Positions 1 to 7,851 of a stretch of DNA of 64,000 nucleotides are shown in pieces (the stretch's first letter is position 1; the number at the start of each line of letters is the position of its first letter). The position numbers and the translations under genes are program-made. The DNA is from Actinophytocola xinjiangensis (GTDB lineage Bacteria > Actinomycetota > Actinomycetes > Mycobacteriales > Pseudonocardiaceae), in assembly GCF_001921215.1 (NCBI RefSeq), contig NZ_MSIF01000002.1, positions 62,001 to 126,000 of the forward strand. The letters are read 5' to 3'. Under the pieces are notes generated by a model. It did not search any database. It saw nothing but the letters and a program-made list of their open reading frames with translations, and was not told the DNA's origin.

Positions 1-580
1 GGAACAGCTTGGGCAGCGTGTCCGGGCCGATCGCCAGGATCGGCAGGCCGACCACCAGGATGCTCAGCGACGCCAGGTACAGCAGCAGCGCGAAGATCCG
101 CTGCCACACCTCGTTGCGGACCCCGTACTGGTCGTGCGCGACGGTGATCGCGTCGACGAACGACGACATCGCCGACGAGCCGGCCCACAACGAGATCAGG
201 AAGCCGACCGTGAGGATCTCGCCCCGGCCGTGTTCGAGGATGTCGTCGACGGTCGGCTGGATGATCTGGTCGACGACGTTGGTGCTGAACGCGGTGCGCG
301 ACCATTCGATGATCGCGTCGTGCACCGACCGGATGACCTCCTCGCCGAACCAGCTGGCGACGTACCCGAGGCTGCCGAGCAGTCCCAGCAGCAGCGGCGG
401 GAGGGAGAGGATCTGCCAGAACGCGGCCTCGGCGGCCTCGGAGAACAGGTTGCCCTCCCACGCCTTGGACCAGGTCCGGCCGAGCAGCCGCAGCGGCCCC
501 CGGCGCAGCAGGGCGCCGGTACGCTGGGCCGCGTTGCGGTCGGGCTGCTGTGGTGGCGGGCTCATCTCGGCCTCAAGCAT
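1..580 (-). CDS. YihY/virulence factor BrkB family membrane protein (N-terminal part)
   Basis: The gene runs off the left edge, so only about 193 N-terminal residues are visible. After a polar N-terminus (MLEAEMSPPPQQ) comes the AW-GNLFSEAAEAAFWQILSLPP stretch typical of the YihY/BrkB family. A hydrophobic segment around residues 58-75 follows, then an amphipathic region (residues 80-120) and two further membrane segments. These proteins are multi-pass inner-membrane proteins of uncertain function, once misannotated as RNase BN. ATG at 580 is preferred; ATG at 565 is an in-frame alternative. The gene is divergent from the helicase gene at 818. Confidence 0.8.
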   Translation of the reverse strand, partial: MLEAEMSPPPQQPDRNAAQRTGALLRRGPLRLLGRTWSKAWEGNLFSEAAEAAFWQILSLPPLLLGLLGSLGYVASWFGEEVIRSVHDAIIEWSRTAFSTNVVDQIIQPTVDDILEHGRGEILTVGFLISLWAGSSAMSSFVDAITVAHDQYGVRNEVWQRIFALLLYLASLSILVVGLPILAIGPDTLPKLF

Positions 581-670
581 GGTCCATCGGACGATGATCG
601 GCGCGACGCGTCCGAAGATCGTGATGATCGTGCTGGACGTGGCGCATCTGACAGGACCGACCTTTCAGCG

Positions 671-749
671 TGGCGCACCCCGGCGGTGCGCCAGGCCCGA
701 GGGTAGAGTCGTGACGCCCTCAACGGAGCAGGACTCCTCGCTTGAGGGC
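671..749 (+). promoter_or_regulatory. Leader of the helicase gene: -10-like box and two hairpins
   Basis: TAGAGT at 704-709 resembles a -10 box and would place a start site near 716. That is exactly where a stem begins: GCCCTCAA (716-723) pairs with TTGAGGGC (742-749), enclosing a nested GGAG/CTCC pair (725-728 with 734-737). T-rich sequence (TTTGGTTTG) follows directly, giving an intrinsic-terminator or attenuator shape about 70 nt before the helicase start. A second perfect 9-bp hairpin lies upstream: TGGCGCACC (671-679) with GGTGCGCCA (685-693). The promoter call is inference; the stems are read directly. Confidence 0.45.
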
Positions 750-817
750 TTTGGTTTGCCCGGATTTCCCGGAGAGTTGTGCCCGGATCACGTGCCGGGG
801 GAAGGAGCGACCAGCCG

Positions 818-2551
818 GTGACAGCCGAGCCGATCGTGCAGGGGACCGAGGACCGACCGGCCGCGAGGCCGTTGCGCGCCTGGCAGCGCCGGGCGATCAC
901 GAAGTACCTGGCCGGCGGGCCGAAGGACTTCCTGGCGGTGGCGACGCCCGGCGCCGGCAAGACCGTGTTCGGTCTGCGGGTGGCCGCCGAACTGCTCGCC
1001 GACCGGATCGTCGAGCAGGTCACGATCGTGACCCCGACCGAGCACCTCAAGCACCAGTGGGCCGGCGCGGCGGCCGGCGCGGGGATCGCCATCGACCCGA
1101 ACTTCCGCAACGGGGCCGGTGCCACCTCCAGCGACTATCGGGGTGTCGCGGTCACCTACGCCCAGGTCGCGGCGCATCCGATGCTGCACCGGGTGCGCAC
1201 GGAGAACCGCAAGACGCTGGTCATCCTGGACGAGATCCACCACGGCGGCGACGCCAAGTCCTGGGGCGACGCGATCCGCGAGGCGTTCACGCCGGCCGTG
1301 CGCCGCCTGGCGCTGACCGGGACGCCGTTCCGCAGCGACGACTCGCCGATCCCGTTCGTCAACTACGAGCCCGACGAGTCCGGGTTCCAGCGCAGCCGGG
1401 CCGACCACACCTACGGCTACGCCGACGCGCTGGCCGACGGCGTGGTCCGGCCGGTGATCTTCCTGGCCTACTCGGGTGAGGCGAGCTGGCGGACCAGCGC
1501 CGGCGAGGAGTTCACCGCGCGGCTGGGCGAGCCGATGACCGCCGAGCAGACCGCGCGGGCGTGGCGGACCGCGCTGGACCCGCAGGGCGAGTGGATCCCG
1601 GCGGTGCTCGGCGCCGCCGACGTGCGGTTGCAGCAGCTGCGTCAGGTCGTGCCGGACGCCGGGGGGCTGGTGATCGCCTCGGACCACGAGTCGGCCAAGG
1701 CCTACGCCAGGCTGCTGGAGGTCACCACCGGGTCGCCGCCGGTGGTGGTGCTCTCCGACGACCCGAAGGCCTCCGGGCGGATCGCCGAGTTCGCCGAGTC
1801 CGACGACCGGTGGCTGGTCGCGGTGCGGATGGTGTCCGAGGGTGTCGACGTGCCCCGGCTGGCGGTCGGGGTCTACGCGACCAGCGCGTCGACGCCGCTG
1901 TTCTTCGCCCAGGCCGTCGGCCGGTTCGTCCGGGCGCGCCGGCCGGGGGAGACGGCAAGCGTGTTCCTGCCGAGCGTGCCGGTGCTGCTGGATCTGGCCA
2001 GCCAGCTGGAGGCGCAGCGCGACCACGTGCTGGGCAAGCCGCACCGGGAGAAGGACGGCTGGGACGACGAGCTGCTGGCCGACGCGAACCGGACCAAGGA
2101 CGAGCCGGGCGAGGAGGAGAAGGCGTTCACCTCGTTGGGCGCGTCGGCCGAGCTGGACCAGGTGATCTACGACGGTTCGTCGTTCGGCACGGCGGCGTTC
2201 GCCGGGTCGGCCGAGGAGCAGGAGTACCTGGGGCTGCCGGGGTTGCTGGAGCCCGACCAGGTGCGGGCGCTGCTGCGTCAGCGGCAGGCCGACCAGGTCA
2301 GCGACCGGTCCCGGCGGGCACGGGACGCGCCGGCCGAGCAGCCGGCCAAGCCGAGGTCGCAGACGACGGCCGAGCGGCTCGGGGCGTTGCGCAAGGAGCT
2401 GAACACGCTGGTGGCGATGTACCACCACCGCACCGGCAAGCCGCACGGGATGATCCACAGCGAGCTGCGGCGGGTGTGTGCCGGGCCGCCGACCGCGATG
2501 GCGTCGGTCGAGCAGTTGGAGGAGCGGATCGCGACCCTGCGTTCGTGGTGA
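818..2551 (+). CDS. DEAD/DEAH-box superfamily 2 helicase
   Basis: A 577-residue soluble SF2 ATPase, probably a DNA/RNA helicase or translocase. Visible motifs are Walker A ATPGAGKT (about residues 42-49), motif II DEIHH (138-142), motif III TGTPFR (167-172) and motif VI QAVGRFVRAR (365-374) in the second RecA-like lobe. The last 190 residues are charged and carry no domain I recognise. The GTG at 818 is chosen because GGAAGGAG lies about 11 nt upstream and the product then begins MTAEPIVQGT; an upstream in-frame GTG at 779 has no such site. It stands alone in transcription, divergent from the YihY gene and 177 bp ahead of the sugar operon. Its substrate cannot be deduced. Confidence 0.88.
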   Translation: MTAEPIVQGTEDRPAARPLRAWQRRAITKYLAGGPKDFLAVATPGAGKTVFGLRVAAELLADRIVEQVTIVTPTEHLKHQWAGAAAGAGIAIDPNFRNGAGATSSDYRGVAVTYAQVAAHPMLHRVRTENRKTLVILDEIHHGGDAKSWGDAIREAFTPAVRRLALTGTPFRSDDSPIPFVNYEPDESGFQRSRADHTYGYADALADGVVRPVIFLAYSGEASWRTSAGEEFTARLGEPMTAEQTARAWRTALDPQGEWIPAVLGAADVRLQQLRQVVPDAGGLVIASDHESAKAYARLLEVTTGSPPVVVLSDDPKASGRIAEFAESDDRWLVAVRMVSEGVDVPRLAVGVYATSASTPLFFAQAVGRFVRARRPGETASVFLPSVPVLLDLASQLEAQRDHVLGKPHREKDGWDDELLADANRTKDEPGEEEKAFTSLGASAELDQVIYDGSSFGTAAFAGSAEEQEYLGLPGLLEPDQVRALLRQRQADQVSDRSRRARDAPAEQPAKPRSQTTAERLGALRKELNTLVAMYHHRTGKPHGMIHSELRRVCAGPPTAMASVEQLEERIATLRSW

Positions 2552-2680
2552 GCCGGCGCTGAGGGCGACCCCGGGAACACCGGGCGGATGATCTGCGGAT
2601 TACCTGTTCGTTGCCGAAACGTGTCGTAGGCGAGTCAGAATTTGCCCGTTCGCGGGTTCCCTCACCGTCCCTCGCGGCAT

Positions 2681-2699
2681 ATGTTGTGCACCGCAACAT
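2681..2699 (+). promoter_or_regulatory. Candidate ROK-repressor operator upstream of the sugar ABC operon
   Basis: ATGTTG (2681-2686) and CAACAT (2694-2699) are perfect inverted arms around a 7-nt spacer, 29 bp before the start of the binding-protein gene. It is AT-rich against a GC-rich background. ROK repressors such as XylR bind palindromes of about this size, and a ROK gene is the last gene of this operon. The pairing of site and repressor is inferred from position. Confidence 0.5.
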
Positions 2700-2728
2700 T
2701 TGCCGTGAGGACCGTGAAGGGACAGTTG

Positions 2729-3859
2729 ATGCGCAGTACAAGGCTTGCTCTGCTCGCCGCGGGGATGGGTCTGACCCTTGCCCTCTCGGCGTGTGGCGCG
2801 AACGAGGAAGCACCCGAGGCCGGTGGCGACGACACGGGCACCACGAACGAGTCCGCCGGCGGTATCCCGGTCGGCGTGATCCTGCCCGAAACCGCCTCCT
2901 CCGCCCGCTGGGAGGGCTTCGACAAGCCCATGCTCCAGGCTGCCCTGGAAGCCGAGGGGCTCGACCCGCAGATCGAGAACGCCCAGGGTGACGTGCAGAA
3001 GTTCGCCACGCTGGCCGACGGCATGATCAACGACGGGGTCAAGGTCCTGATCATCGCCTCGATCAACAGCGAACTCGGTGGCACGGTCGCGCAGAAGGCC
3101 AACGCCCAGGGCATCCCGACCATCGACTACGACCGCCTCAACCTCGGCGGCAGCTCCGAGTACTACGTGTCGTTCGACAACGTGAAGGTCGGCGAGCTGC
3201 AGGGCCAGGGCCTGGTCGACGCGCTCAAGGACAAGCCGGACGGCGCCCAGGTCATCGAGATCGAGGGCGCGCCGACCGACAACAACGCCACCCTGTTCCA
3301 CGAGGGCCAGCGCAACATCCTCGACCCGGAGTACGAGTCGGGCAAGCTCAAGCTCGTCCAGTCCCAGCCGATCGACAACTGGGACAACCAGAAGGGCGGC
3401 AGCACCTTCGAGCAGATCCTGACCTCCAACGGCAACAAGGTCGACGGCGTCGTCGCCGCCAACGACGGCCTCGCCGGCGCGATCATCACCGTGCTCAAGA
3501 AGAACGGCCTCAACGGCAAGGTCCCGGTCACCGGCCAGGACGCCACCGCCGACGGTCTCAAGGCGATCCTCGCCGGCGACCAGTACATGACGGTGTTCAA
3601 GCCGATCAAGGAGGAGGCCGAGGCCACCGCCAAGCTGGCCGCGGCCCTGGCCAAGGGCGACACGGCCGCCGCCGACGAGATCGCCACCCAGACCTCCAAG
3701 GACCCGGTCGGCAAGCGCGACGTCAAGTCCGTGCTGCTTGAGCCGTTCCTGATCACCAAGGCCGAGGTCAAGCGGGTCATCGACGAGGGCTACGTGCCGG
3801 CGACCGACGTGTGCACCGGCGAGCTCGCGGCCGTCTGCACCGAGCTCGGCATCTCCTGA
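2729..3859 (+). CDS. xylF: Sugar ABC transporter substrate-binding lipoprotein (xylose type)
   Basis: A 376-residue extracytoplasmic binding lipoprotein. The signal peptide ends in lipobox LSAC with Cys22 as the lipidation site, followed by a short acidic linker. The mature part is a periplasmic-binding-protein type 1 fold (about residues 50-350) of the kind that binds D-xylose or a related monosaccharide: it starts IPVGVILPE, followed by ARWEGFDKP. ATG at 2729 is chosen because GAAGGGA lies 6 nt upstream and the signal peptide then has normal length; GTG at 2714 is an alternative. It is the first gene of a four-gene set with ATPase, permease and ROK regulator, separated from the ATPase by a strong hairpin. 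Ligand assignment to xylose rests on family resemblance. Confidence 0.85.
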   Translation: MRSTRLALLAAGMGLTLALSACGANEEAPEAGGDDTGTTNESAGGIPVGVILPETASSARWEGFDKPMLQAALEAEGLDPQIENAQGDVQKFATLADGMINDGVKVLIIASINSELGGTVAQKANAQGIPTIDYDRLNLGGSSEYYVSFDNVKVGELQGQGLVDALKDKPDGAQVIEIEGAPTDNNATLFHEGQRNILDPEYESGKLKLVQSQPIDNWDNQKGGSTFEQILTSNGNKVDGVVAANDGLAGAIITVLKKNGLNGKVPVTGQDATADGLKAILAGDQYMTVFKPIKEEAEATAKLAAALAKGDTAAADEIATQTSKDPVGKRDVKSVLLEPFLITKAEVKRVIDEGYVPATDVCTGELAAVCTELGIS

Positions 3860-3876
3860 CGGGTCGTCCGGGTGGA

Positions 3877-3907
3877 GGTCCGCGCCGGTCGGTCACCGGC
3901 GCGGACC
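3877..3907 (+). terminator. Intra-operon hairpin between binding-protein and ATPase genes
   Basis: GGTCCGCGCCGGT (3877-3889) and ACCGGCGCGGACC (3895-3907) form a perfect 13-bp stem with a 5-nt loop. No T tract follows. Such hairpins after binding-protein genes commonly cause partial termination or protect the upstream mRNA, so that more binding protein than ATPase is made. Confidence 0.65.
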
Positions 3908-3929
3908 CTCCCCCGGGTTTGGAGCAACC

Positions 3930-4703
3930 ATGACTGAGCCCCTTCTCGAACTGGTCGGCATCAACAAGAGCTTCGGCCCGGTGCACGTCCTGCACGACGT
4001 GGACTTCACCGTGCGGGCCGGCGAGGTCACCGCGCTCGTCGGCGACAACGGCGCCGGCAAGTCGACCCTGGTCAAGTGTGTCGCCGGGATCTACCCGACC
4101 GAGTCGGGCGAGATCCGCTTCCGCGGCGAACCGGTCACCATCCACAGCCCCAAGGACGCCGCCGACCTCGGCATCGAGGTCGTGTACCAGGACCTCGCGC
4201 TGGCCGACAACCTCGACGTCGTGCAGAACATGTTCCTCGGCCGGGAGCGCGGCTCGCGCTGGCTGATGGACGAGTCGAGCATGGAACGCGCCGCCCGCGA
4301 GACCCTCGCGTCGCTGGCCGTCCGCACGGTCAAGTCGGTGCGCACCCCGGTCGCCGCCCTGTCCGGCGGACAGCGCCAGACCGTCGCCATCGCCAAGGCC
4401 GTGCTCTGGGAGAGCAAGGTCGTGCTGCTCGACGAGCCGACCGCCGCGCTGGGCGTCGCGCAGACCCGACAGGTCCTCGACCTGGTCCGCCGGCTGGCCG
4501 AGAACGGCCTCGGGGTCGTGCTGATCAGCCACAACATGGCCGACGTCTTCGAGGTCGCCGACCGCATCTCCACGCTCTACCTTGGCCGGCTGGTGGCCGA
4601 CCTGCCGGCGAAGGAGACCACGCACAGCCAGGTCGTCGAGCTGATCACCGCGGGCCGCTCCGGCGACCTCGGCCTCGCCCGGCCCGAGCAAGTCACCCTC
4701 TGA
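3930..4703 (+). CDS. xylG: Sugar ABC transporter ATP-binding protein (half-size XylG type)
   Basis: A 257-residue ABC ATPase energising sugar uptake. Visible motifs are Walker A GDNGAGKST (38-46), Q-loop YQD (86-88), signature LSGGQRQ (144-150), Walker B VVLLDEP (164-170) and H-loop His201. Classical XylG, RbsA and AraG carry two fused ABC domains of about 500 residues in total. This protein has only one, so it must act as a homodimer; the half-size form is known in actinobacterial sugar importers. The ATG has GGAG five nucleotides upstream. It lies between the binding protein and the permease, 20 bp ahead of the latter. Confidence 0.88.
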   Translation: MTEPLLELVGINKSFGPVHVLHDVDFTVRAGEVTALVGDNGAGKSTLVKCVAGIYPTESGEIRFRGEPVTIHSPKDAADLGIEVVYQDLALADNLDVVQNMFLGRERGSRWLMDESSMERAARETLASLAVRTVKSVRTPVAALSGGQRQTVAIAKAVLWESKVVLLDEPTAALGVAQTRQVLDLVRRLAENGLGVVLISHNMADVFEVADRISTLYLGRLVADLPAKETTHSQVVELITAGRSGDLGLARPEQVTL

Positions 4704-4723
4704 CCAACACCGAGGACTCATTC

Positions 4724-6157
4724 ATGACCGACTCCCCGGCCAGGACGGACACCGGCGCCAACAGCGGCGCGATCTCCGACTTCGGCATCGACACCACCTC
4801 CCAGTCCGCCGGCGAGGCCATCCGGGACTACGTCGCCAGGGTGCGCGGCGGTGAACTCGGCTCGCTGCCGGCACTGCTGGGCCTGGGCGTGCTGGTGCTG
4901 GTGTTCACCATGCTGTCGGACAACTTCCTGACGCTCAACAACACGGCCAACCTGATCGCGCAGGGCGCCGGCAAGATGATCATCGCGATGGGGCTGGTGT
5001 TCGTCCTGCTCCTCGGCGAGATCGACCTGTCGGCCGGCACGCTGTCCGGCGTGTGCGCCTCGGTGATGGCCATGCACTACGTCCGGGGCGGCAACCTGCT
5101 CGGCGGCATGGGCAGCACCGTGTTCTACGTGTTCATCATCGGCATGGTGCTCGCCGCGGCGCTCGCGCTGGTGATGCGGATCTGGGCCGGCGCGGTGCTG
5201 AGCCTGGTCGCCGTGCTGATGGCGGCCCTCGGTGTCCCGGCCAACGCGTGGCTGGAGATGGTGCTCGCGGTCTGCGTCGGCGCCGCCATCGGCTGCATCA
5301 CCGGGTTCATGGTCGCCAAGGTCGGCGTGCCGTCGTTCGTGGTCACCCTGGCGCTGTTCATCACCTGGCAGGGCGTGATCCTGCAGTTCATCGGTGAGGG
5401 CGGCGTGTTCGGCATCCGCAACTCGCAGGTGCTGTTCAACGTGGCCAACGGCAACCTGTCGGTCCTCGGCTCGTGGATCCTGTGCGTGGTCGCCGCCGGC
5501 GGCTACGCGGCCGTCGTACTCGGCGAGCACTTCACCCGGCTGCGCAAGGGCCTGGTCACCCAGCCGACGCTGATCGCGCTGTTCAAGGTCCTCGCGGTCG
5601 CGGCGATCGCCGGCCTGTCGACCTGGGCACTGACCGTCAACCGCTCGCCCAACCCGGACCTGGTCACCATCCAGGGCGTGCCCTACGTCGTGCCGATCAT
5701 CCTCGGGCTGCTGGTCATCGGCACCTACGTGCTCAACCGCACCCGCTACGGCCGCCACATCTACGCCGTGGGCGGCAATGCCGAGGCCGCGCGCCGCGCC
5801 GGCATCGATGTGAGCAAGATCCGGGCCAGTGTTTTCGTCGTGTCGGCCTGTGCGGCGGCGATCGGTGCGATCGTGTACTCGTCGAAGGCGGGATCGGTCG
5901 ACCCGCAGGCCGGCGGGCTGAACACGCTGCTGTTCGCCGTCGGGGCCGCGGTCATCGGCGGGACGTCGCTGTTCGGCGGTCGGGGCAAGGTCGCTCACGC
6001 GGTGATCGGCGGGCTGGTGCTCGCCGCCGTGGAGAACGGCCTCGGGTTGCTGCGGCAGCCGGCGGCGGTGGTCAACATCGTCACCGGACTGGTGCTGCTC
6101 CTCGCCGCCACGGTGGACGCGCTGTCTCGGCGGAGGGCTGCCGTGACGACGCGTTGA
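4724..6157 (+). CDS. xylH: Sugar ABC transporter permease (XylH type)
   Basis: A 477-residue integral membrane permease of the BPD_transp_2 family. After a polar N-terminus of about 50 residues (MTDSPARTDTG) come roughly 11-12 hydrophobic segments. The family motif GEIDLSAGT is visible after the second segment, and the C-terminal half carries GNAEAARRAGI and GGTSLFGGRG. The length and extra central segments match XylH rather than shorter RbsC proteins. ATG at 4724 is the first start after the ATPase stop, and in-frame sequence upstream overlaps the ATPase gene. It follows the ATPase by 20 bp and is followed by the ROK gene after 32 bp, consistent with one transcript. Confidence 0.88.
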   Translation: MTDSPARTDTGANSGAISDFGIDTTSQSAGEAIRDYVARVRGGELGSLPALLGLGVLVLVFTMLSDNFLTLNNTANLIAQGAGKMIIAMGLVFVLLLGEIDLSAGTLSGVCASVMAMHYVRGGNLLGGMGSTVFYVFIIGMVLAAALALVMRIWAGAVLSLVAVLMAALGVPANAWLEMVLAVCVGAAIGCITGFMVAKVGVPSFVVTLALFITWQGVILQFIGEGGVFGIRNSQVLFNVANGNLSVLGSWILCVVAAGGYAAVVLGEHFTRLRKGLVTQPTLIALFKVLAVAAIAGLSTWALTVNRSPNPDLVTIQGVPYVVPIILGLLVIGTYVLNRTRYGRHIYAVGGNAEAARRAGIDVSKIRASVFVVSACAAAIGAIVYSSKAGSVDPQAGGLNTLLFAVGAAVIGGTSLFGGRGKVAHAVIGGLVLAAVENGLGLLRQPAAVVNIVTGLVLLLAATVDALSRRRAAVTTR

Positions 6158-6189
6158 GCGGGGGCGTTGACCAGACAGGAGCGAGGGGT

Positions 6190-7377
6190 TTGACCAGCAC
6201 ACCAACGGGTGGGCCCAACCTGGGTGCCCGGCCCGACGAGGTGCGCCGGCACAACCGCACGGTCCTGATCCGGCGGCTGCACATCGGCGGGCCGTGCACC
6301 AGGGCCTCGCTGGCGGCCGAACTCGGCCTCAACCGCAGCACCATCAAGGCGCTGGTCGACGGCCTGGCCGAGGCCGGCGTGGTGGAGGAGCGGGTGCCCC
6401 GCCAGCGCAGCGGCGCCGGCCGGCCCTCGCTGCTGGTCCTGCCCCAGGCGCACGCGGCCGTGGTCCTCGCGGTCGACGTGCGGGTCGAGCAGGTGGCGAT
6501 CGCGCTGGTCGGCCTCGGTGGGGAGATCCTCGGCCGCAACAGCTGGAACCTGCGGGTACGCACCAGGGAGCCGGCCGAGGTGATCACCCACGTGGTCGAC
6601 TCGGCCATCGTGCTCGCCGCCGACCTCGGCGTGCGGATGGTCGCCGCCGGGATCTCGGTGCCCGGCGTCGTGCGCCGCTCCGACGGCCTCGTGCACGAGG
6701 CCCCCAACCTGCACTGGACCGACGTGCCGCTGGGCGAGCGGCTGGGCGCGGTGTTCGACGTGCCGATCCGGGTCGGCAACGACGCCGAGCTGGGCGCGCT
6801 GGCAGAACACCTGCGCGGCACCGCCCGGGGCAGCTCCGACGCGGTCTACGTCACCGCCGACGTCGGCGTCGGCGGCGGCGTCATCTCCGACGGCTCGGCG
6901 CTGCGCGGCACCGCCGGCTACCTCGGCGAACTCGGCCACATGGTGATCAACCCCGGCGGCCGGTCCTGCTACTGCGGCAGCCGGGGCTGCTGGGAGACCG
7001 AGGTCGGCGAGCGGTCGCTGTGCCGGGCGCTTGGCCTGCGGGAGGGCGCGCCGCGCGGCGCCGTGGTGGCCGAGCTGCGGGCGCTGGCCGACCACCCCGA
7101 CCTGGTGCGCTCCCGGCTCGGCGAGTTCACCGAGTGGCTCACGATCGGCCTGGTGAACGTGGTGAACGTGCTGGGTCCCGAGCTGGTGGTGCTCGGTGAC
7201 CTGTTCACCGCCCTGCCCGGCTCGCTGATCGCCGACGTGGCGGCTGCGGTGCGTGACCGCAGCCTGGTTTCCCGGGCCTCCGGTGGCACCCGGATCGTGG
7301 CCTCCACGCTGGGTGCCGACGTGACTCTGCTCGGTGCGGCCGAGCTGGCCTTCGAGCCGGTGCTCGACTCGGTGTGA
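6190..7377 (+). CDS. ROK-family transcriptional repressor (XylR-like)
   Basis: A 395-residue regulator. An N-terminal winged helix-turn-helix (about residues 37-61) precedes a ROK sugar-kinase-like domain. The ROK zinc site is complete: His250 in ELGH, then Cys260, Cys262 and Cys267 in CYCGSRGC. The kinase-type GND (Asn197-Asp198) is retained, though most ROK repressors are not kinases. The TTG start at 6190 is favoured by AGGAG eight nucleotides upstream; nothing nearer fits. As the last gene behind a xylose-type importer it probably represses this operon and is released by the imported sugar. The 19-bp palindrome at 2681-2699 is the likely site. Confidence 0.87.
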   Translation: MTSTPTGGPNLGARPDEVRRHNRTVLIRRLHIGGPCTRASLAAELGLNRSTIKALVDGLAEAGVVEERVPRQRSGAGRPSLLVLPQAHAAVVLAVDVRVEQVAIALVGLGGEILGRNSWNLRVRTREPAEVITHVVDSAIVLAADLGVRMVAAGISVPGVVRRSDGLVHEAPNLHWTDVPLGERLGAVFDVPIRVGNDAELGALAEHLRGTARGSSDAVYVTADVGVGGGVISDGSALRGTAGYLGELGHMVINPGGRSCYCGSRGCWETEVGERSLCRALGLREGAPRGAVVAELRALADHPDLVRSRLGEFTEWLTIGLVNVVNVLGPELVVLGDLFTALPGSLIADVAAAVRDRSLVSRASGGTRIVASTLGADVTLLGAAELAFEPVLDSV

Positions 7378-7414
7378 TCACCGTCATGATCGCCCGGGCA
7401 CACCCCGAACACGA

Positions 7415-7455
7415 CGGCGGGCGGGACCCCGGTCACCCGGAGATCCCGCCCGCCG
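7415..7455. terminator. Bidirectional terminator hairpin
   Basis: CGGCGGGCGGGA (7415-7426) and TCCCGCCCGCCG (7444-7455) pair perfectly over 12 bp with a 17-nt loop. It lies between two convergent genes, the ROK gene and the small zinc-finger gene, so it can serve both. No U tract. Confidence 0.7.
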
Positions 7456-7471
7456 ACGGAACGTGTAACCC

Positions 7472-7657
7472 TCAGGCCTGGCCCTGCTGGATGTTCGCGG
7501 CCAGCTCGCGCAGGCGCTCCTGGTGCTTGCGGGCGTGGTGCCCACAGAAGAGCAGTTCGCCTCCGGAGGGAAGAATGGCCCTCACCTGGGCGGCAGCGCC
7601 GCAACGGTCGCAGCGGTCGGCAGCGGTCAGGTCGGGGCGGGCGAGTGTGGTGTTCAT
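7472..7657 (-). CDS. Small zinc-finger-like protein, DUF7455
   Basis: A 61-residue protein with CxxC (CDRC, residues 16-19) followed by a CGHH motif about 20 residues later. This is a compact putative zinc site of the actinobacterial DUF7455 family, found near the principal sigma factor gene in many relatives. The function is not established. The ATG at 7657 has GGGAG six nucleotides upstream. It is divergent from the EamA exporter gene and shares the 194-bp region between them. Confidence 0.8.
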   Translation of the reverse strand: MNTTLARPDLTAADRCDRCGAAAQVRAILPSGGELLFCGHHARKHQERLRELAANIQQGQA

Positions 7658-7778
7658 GGTCGGTCTCCCTCCGTCCCGGCACCGGTTGTCCCGATGCCGT
7701 CTCCGGCTGCGATCACCGTGAGGTGTTCGCTGCCTCTACTCTTCCAGACGTTTGAGCTTCCGTCAGTGTTCCCGGGCC

Positions 7779-7798
7779 CGTTGAGAGTTCGCTCAACG
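7779..7798. promoter_or_regulatory. Inverted repeat in the DUF7455/EamA divergent promoter region
   Basis: CGTTGAG (7779-7785) and CTCAACG (7792-7798) are perfect 7-bp inverted arms with a 6-nt spacer, 54 bp upstream of the EamA gene start. It could be an operator for either divergent gene; no regulator is assigned. Confidence 0.35.
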
Positions 7799-7851
7799 CG
7801 AGATTTAACCCGCATGTCGTATCACTGGACCCGCGATGCAGGATCGATGAA

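Noticed and set aside
9-821. Plus-strand frames across the left edge (to 706 and 821)
   Set aside because: They are antisense to the YihY/BrkB gene, whose membrane-protein sequence on the minus strand is clear; the plus products are Arg/Ser-rich junk.
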